A DNA stretch of 26,384 nt from Lachnospiraceae bacterium (GCA_017464045.1 JAFUEG010000246.1:1-26384), one strand, 5' to 3'. Counted from the stretch's first letter, positions 8,285-17,500 are shown. The notes: generated by a model not told the origin, from the letters alone. Program-made: numbers and translations.

Positions 8285-8953
8285 TTAGATAACCTTGGAA
8301 AATCTTACTCCGGCAAACATTGAATCATCAAGATAGATATTATTAAGCTTTGCCTTCGTTCTTCCTGTTTTTTCAAACGAATACCCATAATTCAAACCAA
8401 ATTCATTATACTGTTTTTCTATACGCGGCTTATTTTTTAAATCATCAAAGCTGTGATACAAAAGTCCGTCAAGTATGATGCTTATCCTTTCTTCCGGAGT
8501 TTTTTCACTTCCTATATCAAAAATATTTTCATCTGTTTTTGATACCTCACGCCTTATGCCCTTACATCTTACAAATATATCCGCCTTTCTGTTTAGTCCT
8601 TTCTTCTCTATCACACGTCTAAATTGCTCAATTATTTTAAAATGTGTCGTTGACTCATAATCCAAATGTTCCCCAACACATACAGCGTAAAGGTATGTAT
8701 CCTTTTCGACTCTTAGATTCTGCATAAATGAATATATAGCAAGTGATATACCCCAGCTGTGAGCAGGAAATACTATTCCAACACTATCAGCGTCAAGTCT
8801 CTCGCCTGTATATTCCGTATACTTTAAAACAGTACACTTCTTCATATCCGTTCTTATATGATCCGCTACTTCCCTTCCGGCATCCATCTTTCGAAGTCGT
8901 CCTGAAAAAGGTATAGCATCCATTTCATCTGTTACGTAAAAAACGTAATTCAT
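8285..8953 (-). CDS. Flavodoxin-like protein, divergent
   Basis: A 222-residue protein. The segment VGIVFPAHSWGISLAIYSFMQNL (about residues 58-80), followed by a YLYAVCVGE strand (about 87-95), resembles the core of flavodoxin-fold proteins such as the EFR1 family (GIVFPVYFWG-type motif). The usual FMN phosphate-binding loop at the N-terminus (S/T-x-T-G-x-T) is not present; the N-terminus reads MNYVFYVTDEMDA. No ferredoxin-type Cys motif and no membrane segment are visible. The start ATG is preceded by AAGGAGG, which lies inside the last codons of the TetR gene, so the pair is translationally coupled and probably controlled by that regulator. A terminator follows. The molecular function is unknown; an electron-transfer or flavin-related role is only a fold-level inference. 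Confidence 0.6.
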   Translation of the reverse strand: MNYVFYVTDEMDAIPFSGRLRKMDAGREVADHIRTDMKKCTVLKYTEYTGERLDADSVGIVFPAHSWGISLAIYSFMQNLRVEKDTYLYAVCVGEHLDYESTTHFKIIEQFRRVIEKKGLNRKADIFVRCKGIRREVSKTDENIFDIGSEKTPEERISIILDGLLYHSFDDLKNKPRIEKQYNEFGLNYGYSFEKTGRTKAKLNNIYLDDSMFAGVRFSKVI

Positions 8954-8955
8954 GC

Positions 8956-9582
8956 TTACCTCCTTACCAACGATTCGTAAAATGTTCTGAAAGAATATTT
9001 TAGGTACTCGTCCTTATCCATATTCACTTTATTCTTTAAGATATCTTTTTTGCGATCAGCCACCTGTATAATTCCACTTATGGCAGACCATACATAAAGT
9101 ACCGTAGGCTGAAGTTCAATATCCTTTCTTAAGATATTATGCCTGACGCCTTTTTCAAGCAGACTGCTTATTAATTCCCTGAGTTCTCTTCCCACATCCT
9201 GGTTAATAATATCAGTCTTTTTTCTGCTATTTGTCATGTTTTCTTCGCCCATAAGACTCGCATAATATTTAGGGTATTTTTCTTCAAAATTAACAAGGCA
9301 CTGACATAGTCTGTAGTAAGAATCCTCAAAACCGGTTTCTGCACTGATACAGGTTTCAATTTCACCCGTAAGAATACTCATATAATCTTCAACTATTGAA
9401 TTGTATATGTCTTCCTTGCTCTTGAAGTAAACATATATGGTCGATTTGCTGTAGTCTGCATGTCTGGCAATATCATCCATAGTAGTTGCTTCAACACCCT
9501 TTAGCTCAAACAGTTCCTTAGCCGCATCAAGTATATTATCACGGTTAAACTGTTCCAGAGCTGCCTTCTTACGTGTTCCCAT
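8956..9582 (-). CDS. TetR-family transcriptional regulator
   Basis: A 208-residue regulator with an N-terminal TetR helix-turn-helix (about residues 15-60: ILDAAKELFELKGVEATTMDDIARHADYSKSTIYVYFKSKEDIY), which matches the family well. The C-terminal ligand domain is, as usual, not conserved enough to predict the inducer. The frame can be extended to a TTG at 9612, but no SD precedes that. The ATG at 9580-9582 has GAGGG 5 nt upstream and is preferred. It overlaps nothing upstream and is followed two bases after its stop by the flavodoxin-like gene, the likely target. Palindromic operator candidates lie upstream (9622-9638 and 9726-9758), consistent with autoregulation. Confidence 0.88.
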   Translation of the reverse strand: MGTRKKAALEQFNRDNILDAAKELFELKGVEATTMDDIARHADYSKSTIYVYFKSKEDIYNSIVEDYMSILTGEIETCISAETGFEDSYYRLCQCLVNFEEKYPKYYASLMGEENMTNSRKKTDIINQDVGRELRELISSLLEKGVRHNILRKDIELQPTVLYVWSAISGIIQVADRKKDILKNKVNMDKDEYLKYSFRTFYESLVRR

Positions 9583-9621
9583 CTTAACCCTCAATCGCTT
9601 TTCATACGTCAATTTCGTTTT

Positions 9622-9638
9622 TCGTACTATTAGTTCGA
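9622..9638. promoter_or_regulatory. Palindromic operator candidate for the TetR regulator
   Basis: The 17-bp sequence TCGTACTATTAGTTCGA is palindromic apart from its centre and one symmetric position (half-site TCGWACTA). It lies 40 bp ahead of the tetR ATG, where transcription from the candidate promoter just upstream (TTGCAA at 9667-9662 and TATAGT at 9646-9641, 15-bp spacer, weak) would start. Binding there would block the tetR-flavodoxin operon, as is usual for autoregulated TetR proteins. Binding itself is inferred. Confidence 0.6.
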
Positions 9639-9725
9639 TTACTATACCTTTATTATAACTATTGCAATATAATTATATTTTTTATATTTTAATTTTATTT
9701 TTTGTATTTTTATTTCGTAAAATAG

Positions 9726-9758
9726 ACTAACTTGTCGATTATTGTACTATAAGTTCGA
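9726..9758. promoter_or_regulatory. Two further ACTA-N5-TCGA operator-like sites
   Basis: The site at 9742-9758 (TTGTACTATAAGTTCGA) matches the 9622-9638 palindrome at 15 of 17 positions and overlaps the sigF stop codon. A weaker copy (ACTA-N5-TCGA at 9726-9738) lies exactly 20 bp away, and the 9622 site is a further 100 bp away. Spacings of 20, 100 and 120 bp would put the sites on nearly the same helix face. They probably act as upstream operators for tetR; a looped repressor complex is an inference. Confidence 0.45.
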
Positions 9759-10484
9759 TTTATTGTCAATACTATTGCGCATAATAAATAAAAGTTTTTT
9801 TTCAAGCCTGCTCACCTGAACCTGGCTTATACCTAACTCCTTTGCAGTTTCACTTTGGGTTTTATCCTGAAAATATCTTAGATTTATGAGTTTTTGTTCT
9901 TTTTCATCCAGACGTTTCATAGCCTGTTCTATCAACATCTTATTATATAGAGTTTCCTCTGTTTTTTCTGATTCCGTTTCGTCAGACAGCTTGTCCACAA
10001 GACACATCTCACTTCCATCATGCTCATATACAGGTTGATATATGGATTCAATTTCTTTATTAGCATCAGTTGCCATAACTATTTCTTCATCCGTTAATCC
10101 TGTTGCAGCTGATATTTCATCCATACTTGGATCTCTCCCAAGCTTAATTGAGAGTTCCTCCCTTGCCTGACTTATCTTATATCCATTTTGTTTTAGAATT
10201 CGGGAAACCTTGATCATACCATTATCCCGCAGAAATCTCTTTATCTCTCCCGCAATCAGTGGAACCGCATAGGTTGAAAACTTAACCTCATACTCCTCAC
10301 TAAATCTTTCGATAGCCTTAAGTAAGCCTATGCAGCCTATCTGATATATATCCTCCAAATCATAACCTCGTCCGAAAAATCTTCTTGCTATACTCCATAC
10401 CAGTCCTGCATTATCGGAAACTATCTTTTCCTTTGCTTCTTTATCTCCCTTTCTCGCAAGTCTAAAAGTTTCCAATTCATTCAT
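9747..10484 (-). CDS. sigF: RNA polymerase sporulation sigma factor F
   Basis: A 245-residue sigma-70 family factor that directs early forespore transcription. Region 2 shows GYDLEDIYQIGCIGLLKAIERF followed by the SigF/SigG-type VKFSTYAVPLIAGEIKRFLRDNG and IKVSR (about residues 40-95). Region 4 ends in the helix-turn-helix SETAKELGISQVQVSRLEKKLL (about 213-235). Length and the gene order spoIIAA-spoIIAB-sigF identify it as SigF rather than SigG. Its ATG follows the spoIIAB stop directly (TAAATG), and no SD is visible, so it is probably translated by reinitiation after spoIIAB. Activity would be held by SpoIIAB until SpoIIAA is dephosphorylated (family knowledge). No terminator is evident downstream; the stop overlaps an operator-like site. 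Confidence 0.95.
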   Translation of the reverse strand: MNELETFRLARKGDKEAKEKIVSDNAGLVWSIARRFFGRGYDLEDIYQIGCIGLLKAIERFSEEYEVKFSTYAVPLIAGEIKRFLRDNGMIKVSRILKQNGYKISQAREELSIKLGRDPSMDEISAATGLTDEEIVMATDANKEIESIYQPVYEHDGSEMCLVDKLSDETESEKTEETLYNKMLIEQAMKRLDEKEQKLINLRYFQDKTQSETAKELGISQVQVSRLEKKLLFIMRNSIDNKSNL

Positions 10485-10928
10485 TTATTCAAACTGACGG
10501 CGGGTCATGCCTATCTCCTTCCACATTTTTACAGTTGTTCCGACACCAAGCTTCGAAGTAACCTCAATTTTATCCATAAAAGCTTCCATAAAAGAAAAGC
10601 CCATACCGGATCTTTCTTCATCAGGTCTGGTTGTGTACATTGGCTCCATGGCTTTCTTTATATCAGCGATTCCATTACCTTGGTCTGATACCTCTATAAA
10701 TACTTTTCTTCCTGATACTGTTGCATGGATAATCACACTGCCTTCCTTATCTCTGTAACCATGAATGATTGAATTTGTTACTGCCTCCGATACCGCGGTT
10801 TTTACATCTGAAACCTCCTCAAGTGTAGGATTTGTTCCTGTGATAAATGCTGCGACAACCATTCTGGCAAAACCTTCATTTTGAGCATTACTGCTAAAGC
10901 TTACTGTCATTTCGTTTGTATTATTCAT
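10485..10928 (-). CDS. spoIIAB: Anti-sigma-F factor, serine kinase
   Basis: A 147-residue GHKL-fold ATPase that binds and inhibits sigma-F and phosphorylates SpoIIAA. The N box EAVTNSIIHGY (about residues 48-58), the G1 motif DQGNGI and the G2 motif ERSGMGFSFM are intact, so ATP binding is expected. The length equals that of the B. subtilis protein. Its ATG overlaps the end of spoIIAA (8 bp, ATGAATAA), and its SD AGGAGG is inside the last spoIIAA codons. It abuts sigF, forming the classical three-gene partner-switch operon. Confidence 0.96.
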   Translation of the reverse strand: MNNTNEMTVSFSSNAQNEGFARMVVAAFITGTNPTLEEVSDVKTAVSEAVTNSIIHGYRDKEGSVIIHATVSGRKVFIEVSDQGNGIADIKKAMEPMYTTRPDEERSGMGFSFMEAFMDKIEVTSKLGVGTTVKMWKEIGMTRRQFE

Positions 10929-11274
10929 AATAACCTCCTGCTACCATCTCCTTTATAATATCCTCCTTGGTATCTTTTTTTTCTATAATTCTATAGATTC
11001 CGGACATAGTTAAAAGCTTATCTATCGAATCATTTACATTTAATATATAAGCCTTTCCTCCTTTATCATGAACCCTTCTGTATCTTCCGGTTATAAGCCC
11101 TATACCTGAGCTATCCATAAACAAAGTTTTATCAAAATCAAAAATGATATACTTTACTTCATTTTCATCAAAAACCTTCTCACTTCCCAACTTGATTTTT
11201 TCTGCCGCATAATGATCTAACTCTTTTGGAAGGTAGTAAATCAATGTTCCGTCTGAATATTCAAATTTTTTCAT
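10921..11274 (-). CDS. spoIIAA: Anti-anti-sigma factor
   Basis: A 117-residue STAS-domain protein that, when dephosphorylated by SpoIIE, binds SpoIIAB and releases sigma-F. The phosphorylatable serine lies in the conserved MDSSGIGLITGRY motif (about residues 53-65). Length is typical. The start ATG has an AGGAGG SD 6 nt upstream. The unusual point is the leader: a strong intrinsic terminator ends only about 20 nt before the start codon, so any promoter of the operon must be upstream of that hairpin or inside the preceding gene. Confidence 0.96.
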   Translation of the reverse strand: MKKFEYSDGTLIYYLPKELDHYAAEKIKLGSEKVFDENEVKYIIFDFDKTLFMDSSGIGLITGRYRRVHDKGGKAYILNVNDSIDKLLTMSGIYRIIEKKDTKEDIIKEMVAGGYYE

Positions 11275-11293
11275 AACATCCTCCTATATTTTT

Positions 11294-11328
11294 GAAAAAA
11301 AGAAAGCAAATAATCTTTGCTTTCTTTT
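11294..11328 (-). terminator. Strong intrinsic terminator in the spoIIA leader
   Basis: In minus-strand RNA, GAAAGCAAA and TTTGCTTTC form a perfect stem around a 5-nt loop (GATTA) and are followed by a run of seven U. It sits 25 nt after the stop of the zinc-ribbon/TPR gene and about 20 nt before the spoIIAA start codon. It terminates the queF-folC-TPR unit, and transcripts of spoIIA must either start beyond it or read through it. Confidence 0.88.
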
Positions 11329-11352
11329 GTGAATTATTAAAATGAACAATTA

Positions 11353-12483
11353 TTATTCATTATTTATCAGATTTTGCAGATCCTCATCAGACATGCCGTT
11401 TTGTATATCCGAATAATCCGGTAACGGATTTTCACCTGCTGATTGTGGATTCAAAGCCTCCTCAAGATTTACATTTAAGTTGGCTATTTCATTGGTAAGT
11501 GAGTTGATTGTCGCATTTTTATCTGCCAGTTCTTCACTATAAGCCTTTATAAGCTCATCCTTTTCATCAATTATCTTTCTTTTTTGTGCCGGAACAATCA
11601 AAAAGTATAGTAAAAATACACCCAAAACCATGCCCAGAAGTACGTATATTCCGGAATATTTTGCAAAGCTTATCTCTCCATATTCACCACGCGATACGGC
11701 CTTAGCTTTGTATCTTTCAATCAAATCACTGAAGAAAAGTTTTATGGTACTTCCGCTTTTTTCACCGGTTGTACTCAATGTAATTGCCTCCTCATCAGCC
11801 TCAAGCAATCCGTCGTTTTCAACAGACTCCTTACTCATTTCTATGATATTTTCATCCGTATCTCCCATTTCATGAAGATAATGTATTGCAAGAGTGTTAG
11901 CCTTGTCAATTTTAAGAACCCTTCTTAGTGTAGTTCTGGCTCTTTCATAATTATCTGAATTTATGTATAAAAGTGCAAGAAGCAGATATCCCTTTACAAA
12001 ATGCGGATTAGCCGAAAGGACACTCTTAAGCTGTATAATTGCAAGATCAAAATCTTCACTTTTTGCATAAGCAAGTGCCTGATTGTATTTCTGGGCAATC
12101 TGATCAACACTTGCAAGAAGAGTAGGATCCTGTCTTAACTCCTTTAAATATTTTGATGCAAGATTTCCCGATGACTGGTAGTTTACACTCATTACCCACT
12201 GACTCAAAGCATTAACTATTTCACCCATCTCATAATAAACCAGTCCAAGAAGATTTCTTGACATTATATTTTTCTTATTGTACCTGAGTGATATATTAAG
12301 TGAGTCTATAGCACCTGAAAGGTCTCTTGCAACAGCTCTGTCATATCCTATATTATAATAATAATCCGAGGTATTAAATGCTTTTTTTAATACAGGAAGC
12401 GGCATATGACAAGATGAACAATATCCATTTTTCTTTATATGCGCTCCGCAGTTTGGACAGAGCACAGGTTTTTTGGCTGCCAT
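11353..12483 (-). CDS. Zinc-ribbon, TPR and single-membrane-span protein of unknown function
   Basis: A 376-residue protein built of recognisable parts: an N-terminal zinc ribbon (C9-P-N-C12 and C22-S-S-C25), helical tetratricopeptide-like repeats (about 36-205, e.g. AIDSLNISLRYNKKN and AIIQLKSVLSANPHFVKGYLLLALLYINSDNYERA), an acidic linker, one hydrophobic segment (about 277-298), a coiled coil (300-345) and an acidic C-terminus. The TPR part is therefore predicted in the cytoplasm and the coiled coil outside, or the reverse; the basic residues around 255-265 favour a cytoplasmic N-terminus. The SD GAGGAG precedes the ATG. It lies 2 bp after the 60-residue gene and belongs to the queF-folC transcription unit. 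Function is not recognised; a scaffold role is only suggested by the TPRs. Confidence 0.7.
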   Translation of the reverse strand: MAAKKPVLCPNCGAHIKKNGYCSSCHMPLPVLKKAFNTSDYYYNIGYDRAVARDLSGAIDSLNISLRYNKKNIMSRNLLGLVYYEMGEIVNALSQWVMSVNYQSSGNLASKYLKELRQDPTLLASVDQIAQKYNQALAYAKSEDFDLAIIQLKSVLSANPHFVKGYLLLALLYINSDNYERARTTLRRVLKIDKANTLAIHYLHEMGDTDENIIEMSKESVENDGLLEADEEAITLSTTGEKSGSTIKLFFSDLIERYKAKAVSRGEYGEISFAKYSGIYVLLGMVLGVFLLYFLIVPAQKRKIIDEKDELIKAYSEELADKNATINSLTNEIANLNVNLEEALNPQSAGENPLPDYSDIQNGMSDEDLQNLINNE

Positions 12484-12485
12484 AA

Positions 12486-12668
12486 CTATCTCCTCACTCT
12501 TCCGACCATACGGTTTGCTGCATCCTCGCTTGCTGTCTTCATCTCTTCAGTAACCTGAAAAACTATGTCACTTATATCCTTTAAATCATTACTGTATATC
12601 GCATCCTCAGCCTGGTTTACCTCTGGTATAGGCTGAAATCTCTTAAGTTCTTCTTCAAAATTAATCAT
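12486..12668 (-). CDS. Small hypothetical protein, 60 residues
   Basis: The preferred start is the ATG at 12666-12668, which overlaps the folC stop by 8 bp (ATGATTAA) and has GGAGG about 6 nt upstream within the last folC codons. A longer TTG-started frame exists but has no SD. The product is soluble and charged, predicted mostly helical ([13 protein letters not shown], then DLKDISDIVFQVTEEM), with an RRVR-like basic end. No known domain is recognised. Tight coupling to folC upstream and to the TPR gene downstream (2 bp gap) supports it as a real gene. Confidence 0.7.
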   Translation of the reverse strand: MINFEEELKRFQPIPEVNQAEDAIYSNDLKDISDIVFQVTEEMKTASEDAANRMVGRVRR

Positions 12669-14004
12669 CCTTTGCCTCCATAGCAATCTCTTTTATGCTG
12701 CCCGCAAGGTAAAGCGAGCCTACGCAAAAAAGCATTGTATCATCCCTATTTAAAACATGCAGCATGGCAGTCCTAAATGTTTTTTCTATACTGTCTCCTT
12801 CGATAATCTCTGCATCTTTTTTGTTATTCTTAAGATTATTTCTAAACAATTCCGCTATAACCGATACATCTGCTGTTCTCTTTGTTTCCAAAGGGGTCAC
12901 ATACACTCTTTTTAAGCTTAGTTCATCACAGATAAGTTTTATCATAGGCTTATAGTCCTTATCTTCGCAAACCGCAAAAAGTATCTCTATTGCTTTGTCG
13001 CCATATACTCCATTTACAGTTTCAACAAAACGTTCTATGGCATCATCATTATGAGCTCCATCTATTATAACATTTGGATATATTTTTTCCATCCTTCCCG
13101 ACCAGAAAAAACGTTTCATTGCCTGCCTAATAATTTTGCAGGAAATAGTACCATCATTCTTAAAAAGCTCATTACATGCGGCTATAGCCGATAAAGCATT
13201 ATCAACCTGATACAGAGCCGACGATCTTATAACCAGATTGTCATATCTATAATAACTATTATATGCTGAAAAATCAATCGTTTTATCGCATACATCATTT
13301 ATAATATATTCTGTTTTTGCGACATTAATTTCTTTGGCATTATGTCTTTTGGCAACTTTCGATATTACCTCATCAGCCTCTCGGCTGCCGGTATTATATA
13401 TAACAGGGGTATCCTTTTTAATTATTCCCGCCTTCTCCGCAGCAATAAGTTCTATGGAATCCCCAAGATATTTCATATGATCAAGTCCGATAGAAGTTAT
13501 AACTGTTACTTGAGGAGACAGTAGATTGGTTGCATCAAGTCTTCCTCCGAGTCCTGTTTCATATATAACATAATCCGTTTTTTTTAAATCAAAATAAACC
13601 GCCGCCATAGCAAACAGATACTCAAAATATGAAATATGCATTCCGCCGTTTTCAACTATTTTCTTTTCCGCATCCGAAACCTTATTAAACGAATAAACAA
13701 AATCCTCTTTTGAAATGATATCATCAACTGCTATCCTTTCTCTTATATCCACAAGATGCGGCGATGTAAACAGACCTGTTGTATATCCCATTTCATTAAG
13801 TATGCATTTTATAAAATTAGCTGTAGAACCCTTACCGTTTGTTCCCGCTATATGTATGCTTTTTATTTTTTTATGAGGGTTCCCAAGCTCATCCATAAGA
13901 AGTGTGAGATTATCATTTCCGGATTTATTTCTCTGATTTTTTTCATGAGAAAAAAGCGGTATATCGTTTATATGTTTTACACATGCCTCATAATCCGCTA
14001 TCAT
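12661..14004 (-). CDS. folC: Bifunctional dihydrofolate synthase/folylpolyglutamate synthase
   Basis: A 447-residue Mur-ligase-family enzyme that joins glutamate to dihydropteroate and extends folate polyglutamates. The ATP-binding loop [14 protein letters not shown] (about residues 49-62), the TGLFTSPHL motif and the [13 protein letters not shown] segment are the standard FolC signatures, and length is normal. Its ATG overlaps the queF stop by 4 bp (ATGA), with AGGTGG as SD, so it is coupled to queF. No other folate gene is in the window. Confidence 0.95.
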   Translation of the reverse strand: MIADYEACVKHINDIPLFSHEKNQRNKSGNDNLTLLMDELGNPHKKIKSIHIAGTNGKGSTANFIKCILNEMGYTTGLFTSPHLVDIRERIAVDDIISKEDFVYSFNKVSDAEKKIVENGGMHISYFEYLFAMAAVYFDLKKTDYVIYETGLGGRLDATNLLSPQVTVITSIGLDHMKYLGDSIELIAAEKAGIIKKDTPVIYNTGSREADEVISKVAKRHNAKEINVAKTEYIINDVCDKTIDFSAYNSYYRYDNLVIRSSALYQVDNALSAIAACNELFKNDGTISCKIIRQAMKRFFWSGRMEKIYPNVIIDGAHNDDAIERFVETVNGVYGDKAIEILFAVCEDKDYKPMIKLICDELSLKRVYVTPLETKRTADVSVIAELFRNNLKNNKKDAEIIEGDSIEKTFRTAMLHVLNRDDTMLFCVGSLYLAGSIKEIAMEAKDD

Positions 14005-14495
14005 CTGTTATCCACCTTTTCAGGATACATATCATGATGTGTCAATCTGTCAAAAGCAACCTGCTCCCACTTCGTACCCGGTTTTCCGTAATTGCAGTAA
14101 GGGTCGATAGATATGCCTCCTCTCGGAGTAAACTTGCCCCAAACTTCTATATATTTAGGTGACATAAGCTTAATCAAATCCTTCATGATAATATTTACAC
14201 AATCCTCATGAAAATCACCATGATTTCTGAAGCTGAAAAGATAAAGCTTCAAGGATTTGCTTTCCACCATAAGCTCATCCGGTACATACGAAATGTATAT
14301 GGTTGCAAAATCAGGCTGTCCCGTAATCGGGCAAAGCGATGTAAATTCCGGACAGTTAAACTTAACAAAATAATCATTATCCTGATGCTTATTTACAAAG
14401 GTTTCAAGAATATCTGCCGAGTAATCGGACGGATATTTTACCTTCTGATTTCCAAGCAGGGTTATTCCCTCTTTTTCCAAATCTGTTCTTGCCAT
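14001..14495 (-). CDS. queF: NADPH-dependent 7-cyano-7-deazaguanine reductase (preQ0 to preQ1)
   Basis: A 164-residue unimodular QueF of the T-fold family, acting in queuosine synthesis for tRNA. The catalytic cysteine is in [14 protein letters not shown] (about residues 50-63), with the following Asp, and the QueF motif ESKSLKLY (about 78-85) is intact. The ATG has a GGGAGG SD, and a good sigma-A promoter lies upstream (14531-14558). queC, queD and queE are not nearby, so preQ0 must come from elsewhere. The gene heads the queF-folC unit. Confidence 0.96.
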   Translation of the reverse strand: MARTDLEKEGITLLGNQKVKYPSDYSADILETFVNKHQDNDYFVKFNCPEFTSLCPITGQPDFATIYISYVPDELMVESKSLKLYLFSFRNHGDFHEDCVNIIMKDLIKLMSPKYIEVWGKFTPRGGISIDPYCNYGKPGTKWEQVAFDRLTHHDMYPEKVDNR

Positions 14496-14530
14496 GCTTA
14501 CCTCCCGATATAATTCCTAAATTTTCTCTC

Positions 14531-14558
14531 ATAATATCATTATAATTAAAAATGTCAA
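14531..14558 (-). promoter_or_regulatory. Sigma-A-type promoter for queF-folC
   Basis: On the minus strand, a perfect TTGACA (14558-14553) and TATTAT (14536-14531) are separated by 16 bp. The predicted start near 14524 gives a leader of only about 28 nt, with the GGGAGG SD inside it. There is no room for a preQ1 riboswitch between this promoter and queF. Confidence 0.72.
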
Positions 14559-14570
14559 ATCGATATAAAT

Positions 14571-17500
14571 TTATACTATACTTATCTCTTTTTCAAGATG
14601 AAACGAGTATATTATTTTTTCAGCAACCTTTAAACCGGTAATTCTTTCCAGAATATATGCATAATAATCTAGCTGTGCCCTATATCTTCCAATAAGCTCA
14701 TTTTCATCCGCAAAATCAGTTTTATAATCCATAAGTATAATTTTATCATCCTCATAGAAAAATGCATCTATTATACCCTGGACTATGATAATATCCTCTT
14801 CATTGACAGTCTTTGCAGCCTCCGGAATGCACTCTCCGGCTTCCGTTGATTCTGCATCTGTCATTTTACTGTTGATATTTTCTATATCAAATATCATATC
14901 CTTTGTAAGACCTGCCGAAAACTGTTGTTCTTTCTTAAGAAAGCCGCATCTGTCTGCCCTTATCATTCTTTTCCCAAGCTCCGATAAAAGCATGGCTCTT
15001 ATCTTAAACGGATTTATAACTGAAGCCTCTTCCTCATTAAAGATTCCATTTTTCTTTAAAGCATCAATGCCGTTATTTATTTTTGAAATAATTTCTTTAT
15101 CGTCAATTCCATCAAAGTCTTTAAAACAAAGAAGCTCCATAAATTTATGTACTACGGTTCCTTTTTCGGCACCGGTCAAGGTAATATCACGAACATTATC
15201 CGATGCTTCTTTTTCCGACACCAAAGGCTTTACAGACGCAGCGTCTTCCGGTGCTATTTCATCAGAATCCATATAAATATCAGGTTCATTTTCCGAAGCC
15301 TCATCAGAATCTATATAAATATCAAGTTCATCCTTCAGGTTATCTGCTGCATCATACCCCTCACCGTCATATGCCTTCATCTTTTTGATTTCCGATATGG
15401 ACATCTTGCTCTTTATCTTGGTATATTCAATGAAAGGATATACAAATTCAAAGGAATTTTTATATTTTTCATACAAATCCTTATCATATTTTTCTAACGC
15501 ACTTTCATAAAAATCATAAACTGACCAGACTTTTTTCGCCTCTTCATTTTGAATATATCCGCTTATATCCTCTTCCCTCAATATCTTTAATTCGATATCG
15601 CAGCCATCCTCTATTCCTCTATATCCATTCATACAGGAAATAATCCATGTGAGGAAACACGGTGCACCCAATCTTACATCAAAAGGAATTACATCACCCG
15701 AAGTCTCCTCTGTCATAAGCTTTGCCATGGTTTTATCGACATCCTTGTCGCAGCCAGTTATGATAAGCTTTTCCTTGGCACGAGTCAAAGCAACATATAA
15801 CACTCTTAACTCTTCCGCCATATTTTCTTTTTTTATAAGGAGCTTAAATACATCCTTTATAAATGTTTTTTTCTTAAATCTGTTCTTTATATCCACATAA
15901 TCCGATGCCAGATAATAATCGCTGTGTATTATGAGCTGTTCCTTTGAATCGGCATTGTTAAACTGCTTGCCCATACCGCTTACAAAGACTATAGGGTATT
16001 CCAAGCCCTTACTTTTGTGCATTGTAATGATTCTTACAACATCCTCTTCATCACCAAATAACTTTGCTTCTCCAAAATCCACCTCATTGAGCTTAAGCTT
16101 TTCTATATATCTTAAAAAATTAAAAAGACCTTTATATGAACCGTCTTCAAATTTTTCTGCTTTTTCAAGAAGCATATTAATGTTATTTTTTCTTCTTATG
16201 CCCATAGGCATGGCCGATACATAGTTGTAGTATCCTGTCATTTCAAGAGCCTCCCATATAAGCGAGGCTATTGAAATGGTTTTATTATCATCTCTTAAGG
16301 TATCTATTATACCAAATATATCAGAAAGCTTACCGGATATATAATCATCATTATCCTCCATATAACACATACACTTATCATATAAAAGATGCTTTTCCTT
16401 AAGATTTTTTTCAGCATAATCACATATAAAGGACAATTCATTTTCATTAAGCCCGGCCATAGGAGAAAGCAAAACAGCAGCTAGCGGTATATCCTGCCTG
16501 ATGTTATCAACTATAGATAAAAGTGACATTATAAGCCTTATCTCTACCGCTTCAAAATATCCGCCTGTATCCTCGAGATATGCCGGAATACCTGCCATGG
16601 TTAATGTATTATATACCGAATCTCCAAATTCCTTTAAGCTCCTTGCGAGTATAACAATATCTCTGTAGGATGCCTTTCTATATATATTCTTTTCTTCATC
16701 ATATATGTATTGAGGATTATCATCTCCAACCAGTTCCTTAATCCGGTTTGCAATGGCAACTGCTTCAAGCTCAAGCTTTGAAAGTTTTTCATCAGTTTCA
16801 AAATTATCTATCAGAATGACCTCGGTACTTCCTCCTACACTTTCCTTTATGCCTTCCTCCGGAACAGGAAAATCCTTTGTGGGAACAAGTGCAACACTGT
16901 CATCATATTCTATGCCGCCAAGATCCGCTCTCATAAGCTTTTTGCAAAAATAATTTATGGAATTAAGCACATTTTCTCTGGAACGGAAATTGTTTTTAAG
17001 TTCAATCTTAACCTCAGGTCCTTCATCCGTAAAGGTATTATATTTTGATATAAAAAGGTCAGGTCTTGCCATACGGAACTTATATATGCTCTGCTTAACA
17101 TCACCAACCATAAACATATTATTTCTTCCGAGTTCTATACCGGAAACAGAATAAAGTATATCCTCCTGAAGATAGTTACTGTCCTGATATTCATCTATAA
17201 ATATCTCATCGTATTTTTCCGAAATTCTTTTTGCGAGTTCAGTTGATACAGGCTTGCCATCTTTATCGTATCCGCCGCATACAAGCTGATATGCCATATG
17301 CTCCACATCGGAAAATTCAACCAGCTTTCTTTTTCCCTTTTCAAGCTCATATTCCTTTGAAAACTCTGTAACCAGATTAATAAGCGGCACAAGATATACA
17401 GCAATATTATTTATCTCATCGATAAGATTATTGCTGTCCCCTTTAAATATCTTAAGCTTTGTTATTATTTTTTTATAACTCTCTCTAACACCCTTATAGC

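Noticed and set aside
9583..9612. Longer TetR start at TTG 9612
   Set aside because: No SD, and the ATG at 9582 has a good one.
9640..9740. Terminator for the spoIIA operon after sigF
   Set aside because: Region is AT-rich with only short imperfect pairings and no stem-U-run arrangement.
11345..11400. Sigma-H promoter for spoIIA inside the TPR gene (AGGATCT and AATGAAT)
   Set aside because: The two elements are too far apart (16 bp between them, several more than usual for sigma-H), and the -35 lacks the preferred purine. Not used as evidence.
14496..14570. preQ1 riboswitch ahead of queF
   Set aside because: The promoter leaves a leader of about 28 nt, too short for the aptamer, and no pairing pattern was found.
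14785..15276. Plus-strand ORF of 163 codons opposite addA
   Set aside because: Antisense shadow; Ser/Pro-rich, with no domain and no SD.
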